A stretch of 64,000 bases of DNA from Byssothecium circinans (GCA_010015675.1 ML977023.1:68749-132748), one strand, 5' to 3'; positions 36,052 through 47,902 are shown, counted from the stretch's first letter. Notes: generated from the letters alone by a model not told the origin. Numbers and translations: made by a program.

Positions 36052-37510
36052 ATGGACGTATTAGCTGCACGCGATCAGGAAAACCAGGTGCACCACCTGC
36101 AGGCTAGCACCGCTGGAAAGAATGGGTTGAAGGGACTGGGAGCCAAAACACCAGGCCACAAAGCTCCGAAGACGCCGTTCAAGGTCTCACTCAACGACGA
36201 AAATGCGGTAGGAAAAGCAGGCAAGTCGGTCTTGAAGACCAACGGGAAGGGCAACATCCCCATGACCGTCAAGAAGGATGGCAAGGGTGATATGGGTGCT
36301 TTTGTGACGCCTGCCGGTAGGTTGTTCAGCTTCTATGAGACGAAAGCTATGTCTGACAGGCACTCTAGGACCACGTTCCCGTGCTCCGCTGGGCATGAAA
36401 ACGACCAATGCTAAAGCGGCCGCCTTCCAAACTCCCGCGCCGCTCTCGTCCGCAAAGACCCAGAAAGTGAGCCCCCGTCTGCGCCGTCCCAAAGTCAAAG
36501 TCCACCAGCCCGGACCCGCCGAAGAGGAGGAGGATGTCCCGGAGATTGAATACATGCCGCCGAAGGAGGTCCCTCTGCCCGATGATATGGACGACTACCT
36601 CCCGCGTGACTGGAAGTTCCCCATGTTCGAGGGCAAGAACGCGAACCGCGGCATATGGGATGCATACCACAACCCTGTGGAAGACGACGGACGTACGAAG
36701 GGTGAACGCGAGCTGGATGAGCAAATAGAAGCGGACCGGAAGAAGAGGGATGAGGAGTTCGACAAGCTGTTCAACGCGCAGTGGGAGAAGGATCAAGCCG
36801 AAGTGAGCCGGCACTTTGGCATTGAACCGCTGAGAAAGGCTGCCCCAGCATCTCCAACCAAGCCTGGCGATCCAAAGAAGAAGACTCACGCCGCACCGTC
36901 GACGATCAAGGCCAAATCCGCCGTTGCTGCTCTGTCCGACACACGCAAGCCAAACTTCGCAGCTTCTACAGCGGCCACCAAGTCACGCATCCCCGCTGGC
37001 CTCATGCCGTCCAAGAAAGACCCCAAGCCCGTGGTAGCACCCTCTTCCACCCGCCACGCCGTAGCTACAGCCGCATCCAAGAGCACAATTGGCTACGCCA
37101 AAGGCCGCGCAACGACCACAAACACCACAGCCCGCAAACCCCTCTCCAACGTCACCAAGCCCGCTCCTTTCTCAGCCACCACCCGTCGAGCTCCCCTTTC
37201 TACTACCCAAACAACACATACCCGCAACACGAGCAACACGTCGACGATCCCCAAGCGCCGCGGCGACTTCTCGCGCTCCAGCTCCACATCCACGCAAGCT
37301 ACCCTCGTCCCGCCCGCTGAAGAAGAAGAGGAGCATCCACAACGCACGGCCGAAGAAGTAGAACGTGAAATGGAACGTCTTTTCCTCCAGGACTCGGACG
37401 ATGAGGATGCGGATGCGTGGGCGGATAACTTTGCTGGTCAGTTGGACGGCGGTGATGCATTCGATGGAGATCTAGAGGGATTCCAGATGCAGCTACCAGA
37501 GGGCCTGTAA
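36052..37510 (+). CDS. Securin-like anaphase inhibitor (putative)
   Basis: Securins inhibit separase until APC/C destroys them. Exons 36052-36316 and 36369-37510 join in frame to 468 residues. The N terminus is basic with AKTPGHKAPKTPFKVSLNDEN, a KTP-rich segment typical of fungal securins. A destruction-box-like RAPL follows at the exon junction (RSRAPLGMKTTN). The acidic segment VPEIEYMPPKEVPLPDDMDD contains an ExE-type motif resembling the separase pseudosubstrate site of securins, with no Arg after it. A charged helix follows (EQIEADRKKRDEEFDKLFNA), then a long Thr/Ser/Ala/Lys-rich stretch and an acidic C terminus. I infer securin from motif order; the family is poorly conserved, so another chromatin or cell-cycle protein is possible. 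Confidence 0.6.
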
Positions 37511-38483
37511 GAGTAAATAGACAGATGTTGAGGGAGTGATCGTGCCACTGCTCTCCCCTGAGGAACTGGGTGTTTGAATTCGACAACGTGTTTGAGGCGG
37601 CGTGTTTTGGATATACCATTGTGCCCCCTTTTTTTTGGTACTATAGGGCGGGCGTTTTTTTCCTTGTCGTGGGCACTCATTGAATCCTAGTCTATCGTTA
37701 AGAGTAGACAACTTGATAACTTTGGCATAAGCAAATGTAATAGTAGTAATATGCGGACAGTTTCCGAGTCGCGCTGAGAGTGGTATTCCTTCCCAAGGGA
37801 GGTTATTTGATGTCAGAAGTGTAATCCATTCAAAACCATCCGCACGCTATGCTCCACCAACTCTCTCGCTTTTTAAAGCCCCCCGGCCTGAACGGGTGGA
37901 GTCCGCACGTCCAGCCGCAGAACCCCGTCATTACGCCCAATTTGTCCTTGTTCTTTTCCAAAAGCGCTCGAGCTGTCATCACCCCCCATACGCCCAGTAA
38001 CAGAGGGGGGAAGATAGAATGCAGGCCCCGATTAAGAGCCGTTTTTGTCCACATCTCGTTCGTTATAGATGGGATTATTCGATGGTTGATTGCACCGCAC
38101 CATGAGTAAAGCAGAAGAAGAGTAAACAAAGACGAGGAAAAGAGGAAAGAAGGAAAGAGACAAGACCTGTCGTAGGTTGCTTGTGTGTTTATGTCTGTCT
38201 GGATTATAGACTACCGAGAGGACAGGTCGAGTATGCATGTGAGAGCGATGATACCCGTACGCCGTTGGTCGCCATGCTGCTAAGTATGAAGCAAGGAAAG
38301 TAAAAAGTCGAGAAAAATCGAGAAATGAAGAATAGAGGGAAGTGCAAATAAAAGACGGCTCCGGGAGTTGCTGTCGCTTTTGAAGTGCCGTGGCGCGTGT
38401 GGTGTAGATGGGAAGATCCAATGTCCGATGCATAGATGCCACCACCGTCTGCTAGTGCCGCGGAATAGATGCTTTGAGGTCTT
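37511..38483. other. Convergent intergenic region
   Basis: About 970 bp between convergent genes with homopolymer runs (T8 and T6 near 37629-37660) and no supported gene. Confidence 0.5.
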
Positions 38484-39613
38484 TTACTGCTCGATAATCT
38501 CATCCACGGCGTAAAGATTCTGGTTAAGGATCTTGTTCATGGTGAACATGTGGACACGGTCCTGCTTGAACACGGCACGCATCGCGTCGTCGCAGCGGAT
38601 CTGGCGCTTGTCGCTTGGGTCTTGCAGGTCGCGAGCTTTGACGTACTCCCAGATTTTCTTGACGGTTTGGGGGCGGGACAGCTGGGAACAACAATCAGTA
38701 AAATGTTCCCATCTCGTGCGGTTCTTGTCGTTGGACAAGATAACGTACCTGCGTCTCTCCAAGGAGCTCTGAGAGCGGTGCGGAAAGCGCCATTGGCTTC
38801 TGTAGATTTGGTTAGCTCTGTTCACCTTCTCTTTCCTCCCCTTCCCAAAGGATGGCAAGCGTATACGCACATGAAACCCTCCCTTCCTACTACTACTCTT
38901 CTTCTCAGCTCCGCTCCCACTAGCAATGTCCGAATCATCCTCATCCTTGACGCGATTGCTGCTCTTCTTCTTCGCCTTGGTCTTGCCCTTCTTGACCAAC
39001 GGAGCCTTCTTCCTCGTGTTGCCACCCCTCGTCGACCGCGCCCGCCCACTCCTCATATTCTCCTCCGCTTGAAGCTTAGCCGCATACGCTGCATCCTCAT
39101 CCTCGGCGGACCGAACTTTCTTAGGCTTTTTCTTGGGCGGCGAGTCGTCGAGTTCAGAGAGTGCCGACTCTTCTTCCTCGTCATCCGAGGACGGGGAGCG
39201 CTTTTTCGAGGCATGACCGTTGGTCGTAGGGGCTTCGACGCTGGGGATTGCAGGCTCCGAGGGGGTGTCTGGCGCGTCGGCGCCGTTTTGGGCGGCGTTG
39301 AATCTGTCAAAGCGCGTGAGGATGAGTCTCGTTACTGCGTCCTGTTCTCAGATGTTTAGTGTTGCTCCTGTCTGCCTGCATCTTGATCTGCGATGTTGTG
39401 ACTGTACCTTCTCATCCGCACCAATAGGGCGGTCCAGCGCTCCCTCGAGACCTTTGCGTATACGCTTGGCGGAGATGGTATTCAGGTCGCTGTTAGCGAG
39501 GATGCCGTCGATGATGTCCGAGTACCGTTCTTCGACATCTGCTGAAAGGGCTGTCTCCAATTGTATTAGTACGGCTCTTCCAAATGCAGTGGCTGGGTGT
39601 ACTTGCCGGCCAT
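38484..39613 (-). CDS. DEK_C/SWIB-domain protein (Uaf30/Tri1-like)
   Basis: Proteins of this layout include Uaf30 of the RNA polymerase I upstream activation factor and its relative Tri1. Minus-strand exons 39607-39613, 39408-39550, 38871-39341, 38749-38799 and 38484-38681 join in frame to 289 residues. The first exon has only 7 nt; intron 1 starts GCAAGT and ends ACAG with a perfect TACTAATAC branch site, so it is a GC-AG intron. The DEK_C domain reads ALSADVEERYSDIIDGILAN. A Lys/Asp/Glu/Ser-rich linker follows. The SWIB domain is PMALSAPLSELLGETQLSRP to VHMFTMNKILNQNL. Which of the two yeast relatives it corresponds to cannot be decided by eye. Confidence 0.88.
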
Positions 39614-40435
39614 GATGGCTAGGACAGCTACAGCTCGTCACAAGAGCAAATGAGAGCAGACCTCTGCGAAAGATATATTGTCGTGACCACAGGCCGCCAA
39701 ACAGATGCGAGCCTTCCCTTGTGAGTGCGTGAGTGCTGGCGACGCGTCGGGGGAGCTTCAGAAGCAGACCGCGTCTTTGGGGCGCTATAGCTCGTGGTCG
39801 CTGCGTCTGTCTGGCGGGCGGGAAACGAGCGAGACCCTGAAGCCAATCTAGGGCCTTCAAGGAGAAGAAGTAAGTTGGAGCGACAGGGCAGCAAGCGATG
39901 GTAGCGTTGGGACCTCCTAGTCTGGATAAGACAAGTGAGAGACGTCGGCTTTGTGTGATCTGGTGATGGTCTCAGATCGCGGCTATCGTGTGTTTTAGTG
40001 GGGTCCCGCCAGCTAACCCTAGCAAATATATGTAGGGTTTGCGGGGAGATTCAAGAGGCAAGGAAGAAAGGACAATGTGTGCATTTCCGAGCTGCACAAA
40101 AGGCTCTACGCGAAACGGGCGAGGTGACGTGGAGGACAAGCTGCATTCATAAGGGATTTCTAGTCAAGCGGCCTGTTTGAGAGGTGAAGTCTGAAATGGT
40201 TGGAAACGGCACCTGGGCGTCTGTGCGCAACCAGCCACCACCTATATCAAAGTCCACACTCGCGCAAAGACGGAAGCTTCCCTCGAAGGATAGGCTGCTG
40301 TAAAATCAGTACATAGTGCTCGGTCAAAAGTCCTGAAGCATTCGTTGAGGCTGGGGACTGAGCAAAGGATAGTCGGACTTTTGACCACGCATGACTGTAG
40401 CGCTCGCCTTGCGCTAGAGGTATCATTTGATATGA
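39614..40435. other. Intergenic region between two minus-strand genes
   Basis: The promoter of the SWIB gene and the 3' flank of RCY1. A small inverted motif (CTAACCCTAGC...GTAGGGTTTG) lies near 40013-40043. No gene is supported. Confidence 0.5.
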
Positions 40436-43276
40436 CTACATAACCATGCAGCCAACACCGTACATTTGCTTCTCCACTGCACTGCGTATGTGGTACCAGT
40501 CAGCCCTGCGTTCTGCATACTCGTAAACCTCTTCCGCCCTGAAGATGCCGTGATACCGATCCGAATCGGCGATAATCGTGGCGATCTCTTTTGCATGGTT
40601 TGGATCGATGAGGAAGATTTGCGACAGCTCACGTAGTGCAGCGAAGTACTGCGTTAACGACTTGTTGCGGAGCGAGACGATGTACGTGTTGTACGCGTTC
40701 ATGTCGCTAGCCGCCTGTCAGTACAGGAACCCAAATAGTCGACGTTTCGTGTTGCTTTGCAACTTACCTGATAAGCTTGATTGCGCCGTCCACGCTGATC
40801 CGCTGTCGCTTCAGATGCTTGCAGAGTGTAGTGAACAGACGCAACCCGACCTCCTGGTTGAACACATCCAGCACCATCTTGTCTGTACTACCAACCAGCA
40901 TATTAGTGTGCGACGACACCATGTCAATAACCTTCTTGGCGGTCTGGCTAGGCCCAACGTCGTACACTTGCACTATGCCATTGGGCCCTACAGTAGGATT
41001 GAAGTCGCTTGGTAGCTGCAATGTGCCGCAAATGTACTCCACTTCATCCATGAGTACATCGATACCTTTGTTGAGTCCAGCTGCAACACTCTCGTCCAGC
41101 ATTTGTTCGAAGCGCTTCTTTTCTTTTGCGGCGGGACTGAGGAAGTCGTCTTGATCGGTCAATTTGGCGGCGACAAGCTCTTGCAGGTAGAACATATCCA
41201 CCATCTGTTGGATCAAGTCTCCAACATTGACGAGCTCGAGAAAGGCTACGAGAGGTGCAACACCCTCCTTGCTATGATCGGTGACCTCTCTAGGTCTGTA
41301 CGCAGCCATGTGGCCGACAGCTTTGTCAAAACCAGGCTTCACGTGACGCCCTCCGAGAGTCTGCAGTAAGCTAATGAACATGTTCTCACACTGTTCCTTG
41401 GCCTCCTCGCCGGACTGTCCTCCTAGCTTTACAAATCGAGCAGCCCGTTCCAAGCTTGCTTTGCATGTGTGGGTGAGATTAAGGGCAACCTCAATGCTGA
41501 ACAGACTGCGAATGCCTTCCAGACGAGAGTTCATGATAGCGGCTTTTGCGGCGAGTTCAGAGGTAGGCGCTTCGGGCGGCTGCGGCGACCCCGAACGTTC
41601 TCCCGGAATAGGTGTGGCAGACCGCGAGATAGGTTCTAGAGAACTACCATTCGCTGCCGGGGTGGATTTGGAGGTACTTGATGCCCCAAAGGACGGAAGT
41701 ACATTGACTGGTGCCATGACCACCTTCTTGAATGATGACAAAAAGTCACGCTTCGCAGCCTGACGGCTGACATTAGACATGAAGAAAGTTTCCGCGCTCT
41801 GCTCCTCATCTGTAAGTCGCTTCTCCCAAGTTTCCACTTCTGCGAGCGAGCGGCGCTTGAAATAGTCCGTCTCTTCCTGCAGATACAAGTCGACGTGCGG
41901 CTCGAAGCAGTGACACATAGTTCTGATAGCCTCTTCTTTAAAATCGGGTTTTGAACTCTTCGGTGGTTGAAGAGAAATAGCAAGCTGAATGGCTTGATCA
42001 AACACACCTGAGACAGCTTTCAGGTACACTTCTATGCCCACCTCGTGCGCTTCGTCAAGCAGAGATGTGACGTATTCCGAGATGACATCTTCAGCAACTC
42101 GCTCGAGGAATGATTGCATGATATCAATGGTGGGTGGAAAGACGCGGTCGATGAGCGCCGCCTCTTCGTTCAGAGTAACCGCCAGGCCTTTGAAGAAATC
42201 AAGTGACGGTTGGAGAGAGATGTGGCCGACGCCTGCTACTCGCAGACAGTCCGCGGGATTACCCAATTTCTCCTTCTCCAGCATTAGCGGGTGATTATGA
42301 ATGAAAGAATCGATAGCAGCCGCGCCTCCATTCAGAGCAACTAGGACGTGTGCGTATCTCTTCATCTTCCCGTCGAAGTCCTTCGTTTCATAACCCTGCT
42401 CAAATTCTCGTAGCGCGGCATTCTCGAAGATACCCGTCATTGTATCCAACCGTTGCTCACGCTGACTCCACCCTTGAGAGAAGTCGCTCTTCGCGAAGAT
42501 CTTCAGTTGTGCGAGCATGATAGCTTGCTGTTCGGGGTCGCGGTACGTGCGGAATAATATAGGATCGGTATGGCTCTGTGAGCGGGCAAGATCAAAGTAA
42601 TACGGCGCCACTGCCCCGTAGATCTTCCCATACTCTTGTCGTGCCATTCCACGTACAGACTTTGCCCGCGATATCGCTGTCAACGCTAGGTTGCGATCCA
42701 TGGTGTATGCTTGGGCAGTGGGAGACTTCACAGCCGGCGAAAGCGTCATGACATCGAACCCTTGATCCAATGTCGACGTTCTCGGCCTGGTTCTTTGATC
42801 GCTGCTGCTCCGCTGTTTTTCTTCTTCGAGGCCAGCGTCGAATAGCGTCGTGCTCATTCGCCCTGAGGCTTCCCCTCCTGGCGCAAATCCATTCGCTGTG
42901 CCGTTCAAGCCTGCCGCCGCCACTCTGCGCGCCTCCTCTCCCCGCTGTGCTTCTTGCTTCCTCCGCATAGTCTCTTCAAATCTTTGTCTTGCCTCTGCGT
43001 CGTTCCAGCAGCCCATGCTCTTGAGCCTTTGTATCCATCGTGTGTCATCGTAGACCATCTCTTGCATGCGTTTCGAGGTTCGGGCGAATCTGAACATGTC
43101 TGCAATGGGGAGGTAGTCCAGGATGGTGTTGATGAGCTCTGCATACATTAGCATTGTGTGACCTCGCTCTGGAGCAACATACCTGCTGGCAGGACCGCCT
43201 TCGAGTCTTCCACAAGCGACGCTGCCCGCAGCGAGGCCACGGGGAGCGCCCGCTTGAAATTCGATGTGGTTGCCAT
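40436..43276 (-). CDS. RCY1: Recyclin-1, F-box/Sec10 exocyst-like protein
   Basis: Rcy1 (Pof6 in fission yeast) acts in endosome-to-Golgi recycling of plasma-membrane proteins with Skp1. Minus-strand exons 43183-43276, 40768-43138 and 40436-40706 join in frame to 911 residues. The F-box lies across intron 1 (AVLPA|ELINTILDYLPIADMF, then RTSKRMQEMVYDDTRWIQRL). The large remainder is the Sec10-type helical region (GHISLQPSLDFFKGLAVTLN, VGDLIQQMVDMFYLQELVAA). The last four residues are CMVM, a CaaX box whose Met suggests farnesylation; yeast Rcy1 also ends in a CaaX box. Identity is firm. Confidence 0.94.
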
Positions 43277-43765
43277 TTTGAAGACAAGTTGTATCGAGCC
43301 GGTAAGCGGGAAGTTCAGTCGCAAGGATTCATCCTCGAAACTGACTGGAGGTGTGGGCGATGCTTAGCGTGCCAGGCTCGCGTGCTGTGTTGCGGAGGCG
43401 GGATGACGGTCCCGTACGAAACGAGAGCTGCGAAGTGGGTCAAGCTTCCGCGTCCAAACTTCAACCTCGCGACAACTTGTTTACTCCACACATTATCACC
43501 TCTTATCGCTATCACGTGTGCGAAGATGGGATATCACATGCAATTTCCAATGATCTCGAGATGCCTGCAGCTCACCGGAACAACGAGCGATTGCCGGCTC
43601 GCCACCCACAGACACGGATTGCATTAGCTATAAACACTATATACTCCTCCATTATAGACCATGCGCCCAGGAGACCATTCCCAACACATACATTTCCACA
43701 TCCTCTCCACCTCTTCTACATCAGCCCATTAGTCCACAACTCCACCACACTTCTCGCCTCATCGT
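43277..43765. other. Intergenic region between RCY1 promoter and CFEM gene end
   Basis: About 490 bp. The RCY1 promoter and the 3' flank of the CFEM gene. Nothing else is seen. Confidence 0.5.
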
Positions 43766-44385
43766 TTACAGTGCAAAGACCATCCCGGCGATGCCCATCG
43801 CCAGACCCACAGCACCCGCAGTAGCCATAGGCACACCTGCAGCGGGGCTACTGCTGCCCACACCAGCAGCACTGCCTGTTGGTGTCGCGCCTCCGCTGGC
43901 CGCCGAAGTAGATGCTGTCGCATTGGTGGCATTCCCGGCGCCGCTTGAAGATGAAGGCGCAGGCGTGGATGCGGGTGTAGAGGAAGCGCATGACGCGCTG
44001 GTCGGGACATTGACGCCAACTTGCTTGCAAAGACTGACAGCAAGCTGGATGGTGCCTGTCAAGCTCGCATTAGCAAACTTTGTCTGGTCCATTGAAAGAT
44101 GGTTTGGGATGGTACTGACTGTCCTGTTCTTCTCTAGTACACGTCTGGGCGACACAGCATGAAAGACTGCTAATCAAGGTCGAATTGCCGCAAACACATT
44201 TGAAATCGAGCTGACTGCAGCTGCCCAGGCTGCTGCCAAAGCAATCTTGCTGGTAGGCGTTAGCGTATCCATGCTTCTATCCAGTGTCTTCCTGCACTTA
44301 CGGCGCACTTTGGCAGGTTACCCAACTGTGCCACGGCCAAAGAGCCTAGAGTGGTGGCGAGGGTAGCGACAACGGTGAAGCGCAT
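43766..44385 (-). CDS. CFEM-domain GPI-anchored cell-surface protein
   Basis: CFEM proteins are fungal-specific secreted or wall proteins; some bind haem, others are effectors. Minus-strand exons 44302-44385, 44120-44249 and 43766-44055 give 167 residues. The signal peptide is MRFTVVATLATTLGSLAVA. The CFEM domain runs LPKCAQDCFGSS...LDFKCVCGNS...CCVAQTC-x15-C, with the Asp of the haem-ligand position in LDFKC. Intron 2 was set by frame, by a TTGCTAATG branch site, and by the x15 spacing to the last Cys. One Cys more than the usual eight is present (CC). A Ser/Thr/Ala-rich stalk and the hydrophobic tail GAVGLAMGIAGMVFAL predict a GPI anchor. A TTTTAAAAGG element lies about 105 nt upstream. Confidence 0.9.
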
Positions 44386-46593
44386 CTTGGACCGAATGGA
44401 CAGCGATGGAGGAGCTGGAAGTAATTGAAAGTCGACTAAGTGACTGAGAGAATGTTACGACGCGCTCCTGACAGCTGGGAACCCAGGCCTTTTAAAAGGC
44501 GACCCAGGGAGCTGGAAGGAGACCCAATCAGGGATAGGGTAAAGATTGTGCCTGGAACTTGCCTTCAAGGTTTCGGAATGGTCGAATGAACGCTCTTCCC
44601 TACCGGCCGGATCACGATTGATTGACTGAATAGGCCGTGGCAGTTATTAGTCCTTTCCACGGCTTCCGGGGCCCCAATTCACGATAGCGCGTGAAGGTTG
44701 AAGGGAGAGCTTCATCAAGAAGCGAGGCTGAAGCGATCAAACAAGTGCTGCTTCATCGTGATCGTAAAGGTGTGCGCCTGTTGTTGAACTTGTTGCGATA
44801 GAGCTACTTCCCCGCATTTGCTCCCCTTGCATCCTGCGGATCATGAGAAATAGGGTTTAGCGTTGTCCGGGGCATGTTTTCTAATTTCGTGACATCGGCT
44901 TTGGGCACAATATGTTTTAAGCTTTCTCCCTCCCATTATTGAAACACCAATAACCGTCTGAAGTAGCCGGAGTTGCTTATGGCGAGGCTTCGCGGGTGTG
45001 GTTGATACAGGTACTTTGTAAGCCCTCAGTGACTATGTGATCGTCCAGCTTACTTCTCCAGGCGACCGTCATGCGGGTCACCACACACTCAGACCAACCT
45101 TAAAACAACGTGCATCAGTGACACGAACTCGAACCTCAACAGATCTCGATGAAAGAACGAAACATAGATATGTTTTTAAAAAACAACAGCAGTCTAAGTT
45201 TAGCTGAAGGCGTCGCTGATGGACAGCCTGTCTCTGAGCCAGGACGAAGTGAAGGTGGAGCCTCCCGGCTCACCCCTTAGCTGGGGCTGTGATATAGTAC
45301 ATAGTCATAGCACTTTGTATCAAACTCGCGACGCGATCGTTCCAGAAGTAACTAAGGAATGGCACAGGACTAAATCCCTCAAAACGTCCTCCAAATGCGC
45401 GCCGTTACGTGCCAATGCAGCCCTTTCAAATCCGCCATCAGGACAATGTTTCCGCAGCCGTACGGAGAGGGACTTCTACACCGCCGACTTCCGCTTCACA
45501 CTTGCCTGCGCGAAAAAGAAATATGATGCATCACGATCGTCTGCTAGGCGGTGCGCGAGGCTCTCTGTGCATACGAGACAGGGCACCTCGGCTCGGCTGG
45601 AGGTCATCGAGACAATAGGAAGACGAAGAAGGGCGTCAGACCACAACAGGACGGAATCGGATGCTGATGGCGAGAGGGCAACATTCTGAGCCCTCCAGTA
45701 TCCACACACAGCGAAGTGCTTGCTTGTCGAAAAGGGGTTGAAACATGGCAGCTGGTCGACAGCAGTGCAGCGGGAGGCCAAAAGCTGTTCGACATTATTA
45801 GAGGGCAGCCACGTTCCTGCATTTCCCGCAGGACGCAGGTCCATGTGGTCGACCGCACGTCTTGCGTGTCTCCCACTAACAAATACGCGTCTCTAATCGG
45901 TGCAATTTGAGCCGTGCATAGGGCTGGCTGTACAGCTGGCGCGTGGTGGGTGCAAGGCCCCATAAGCGCCATTTCCTTGTCAACCATGCGCGCGGAAGGC
46001 TTCCAGAAGGCCCTCACAATAATCGATGTCAGGAGAAGTGGGCATGGCACTGAGTGCCGTCTTCCGCGCCCTATGAAATGGTGAGGCGGCGGATCTGCTT
46101 TACCCGTTTCGGCTACTAGTATTCCAGGTATTCCCTACTCCAAGGCACAACACGCCCATGTGTGAGCACGGATAATCGTCATTAACGCGGTCTTTTTTGA
46201 GACGCCGAAAATGAAGCAGAAACACAGCCAGGCATGATTGGGCTCGATTTCAGAATTACTGGACTGGGCTGGGCCGTTCCTATTGCAGTCACCGTGGGTA
46301 CTTGGGATGCTTCACTTGGTGCTCTGTGCGTGCGGCCCACGTACCTTTGATTGCCCTCTTGCCTTTGCGTTGCCCCGTGAAGGATAGGACCATGTGACTG
46401 CATTTGTGTACATAGGTAGAGACGTAATGTCCCGAAGAGCCTCCTGCGTTCATATAAGTACTTTGCCATACCGTCTCCGAAGTATCTTCACATCACATAC
46501 AACGTGCCACTGCCACAAACATCTTTTGAAACACATTCACAACAATTGTATACACAAGTCTAAGACACCGTCTCAACCAACACGATATTAAAT
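44386..46593. other. Gene-poor region upstream of the CFEM gene
   Basis: About 2.2 kb. Near 44490 a palindromic GGCCTTTTAAAAGGC sits where the CFEM TATA element should be. Overlapping open frames of 120-156 codons at 45219-46050 on both strands show no family motif, signal peptide or splice pattern, so no gene is called. The last 150 bp look like the promoter and leader of the short candidate at 46594. Confidence 0.45.
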
Positions 46594-46864
46594 ATGTCAA
46601 TCATGAACCGATCCTGTCAACAAATCGCCCCGGACACCACCAATATGATGGAACTCACCATGAGCAACCGCCCGAGAGACCCCCCTAAGGGTGAGATCGA
46701 TCCACGTGACGGATACTGTAAGCTACCTTCAAACACGAGACTGATCCAGAGCTAACGCTGTCAAAGAAGAACGTACCTCCCCCACCATCAATCACAACTT
46801 CCTTCTTGACCCCGGTGCGCCATACGTTTTGTCTCGGAGTCCGGATTCCTTTCTTTCAACATGA
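46594..46864 (+). CDS. Candidate short spliced protein gene (unknown)
   Basis: An ATG at 46594 follows a CA-rich leader (CACAAACATC, CAACACGATATTAA) and a CATATAAG element near 46450. A GTGAGA donor at 46691, a GCTAACGC branch site and an AAAG acceptor at 46766 remove a 76-nt intron and join in frame to a 64-residue product starting MSIMNRSCQQ and ending at 46864. Without splicing the frame ends at 46755 as a 53-residue product containing DPRDGYCK. There is no signal peptide and no family I recognise. The leader and splice signals are the evidence; coding is not proven. Confidence 0.3.
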
Positions 46865-47619
46865 CGTTTTCCCACCAAATTGCGAACCCAAACGCCAACA
46901 GTCCCACGGACGAGATACTTTATTGTGCTGTCGAGACGAGGCTCCAGAATACAGTTCGCTAGCCTCCTTTCAGCAATCCAATCGATAACGAAATACGAGC
47001 CGAGGCGCAGCGAAAGCCACATTCAGTCCGCAACAACTACCACCGCATCACTGCCCTTGGCCGACTCGAAAATCTGCTCGCCCGTTGTCCTTCCACCGGC
47101 ACAAAAGGCTCATCCTGGTGACTTGCGACACGGATTAGCATCAACGCAGACTCACCTGCCGTGAACATGGCGGGGCGGAGGGCATCGGCGAGAGCGGCTG
47201 TGCTTTCCGGTCAACACAGGTCTGCAGCGAAATCGAACCAGGAGAAACGAAATGAGTCTGAGGGACCTCCTGCGGCTTCTTATCAACAATAATCGACGAT
47301 CACGCCGGCCCTGGCCGCAGCCTGAGGAGACCGCAAAAGCAGCCTTGAAGAGTGCCCGGGGTTAACAAGCCACAGCGCTGCGGCTGTGCTAGCCCTTTCC
47401 ATCTCAGCCTGATAGGCAGCAAACGGTAGTTCGCCAGTCATAGGCCCCCAGCCTGGTGTTCTGACCCTATGGCAGGCCCAATTGCGGCCTTGTTCGTGTT
47501 TTGGCTAGCGGCTGGTGGCTATGATAGCGCCCAAGTGACCACCGGGCTTTCTCCAAGGCCTTTTGGGCGGTATACGAAAAGAGTCACCACTCGTCTTACT
47601 GCGGTCCTCCTTGCCATTC

Positions 47620-47648
47620 AGGCTTCTAGAAAATGCGCTAGAAGGCCT
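47620..47648. repeat. Inverted repeat (hairpin)
   Basis: AGGCTTCTAG and CTAGAAGGCCT, separated by 8 nt, are inverted copies with one extra base. Confidence 0.6.
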
Positions 47649-47728
47649 GCCGCCTATCCTATGGCCCCATTTCGAAGACTCAGGCCAATTATCCCGCCTC
47701 ATTCACCGTGGCGCAGTTATCCCTCACA

Positions 47729-47752
47729 GTCAAGCTTCTTGTTAAGCTTGAC
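47729..47752. repeat. Perfect 9-bp inverted repeat (hairpin)
   Basis: GTCAAGCTT and AAGCTTGAC flank a 6-nt loop. It could act as a transcript end or be a remnant of a small mobile element. Confidence 0.7.
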
Positions 47753-47882
47753 CGACGGGTCAGTCTCTTTGTACTTCTGCGTCATAGCCTGAAAGAAGGC
47801 AAGTCTTGACCGTGAGGGACTGGAAGCTGAATGCCATCGAAAAAGGCATTCTCGAAAGTGGCGCCTAGTGCAGGCCTCAGGA

Positions 47883-47902
47883 TATGGATACTTATATCCA
47901 TA
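47883..47902. repeat. Perfect 8-bp inverted repeat (hairpin)
   Basis: TATGGATA and TATCCATA flank a 4-nt loop, about 140 nt upstream of the short ORF at 48045. Confidence 0.7.

Noticed and set aside
45219..46050. ORFs of 120-156 codons on both strands
   Set aside because: Overlapping open frames with no domain, signal peptide, splice signals or sensible composition; probably chance.
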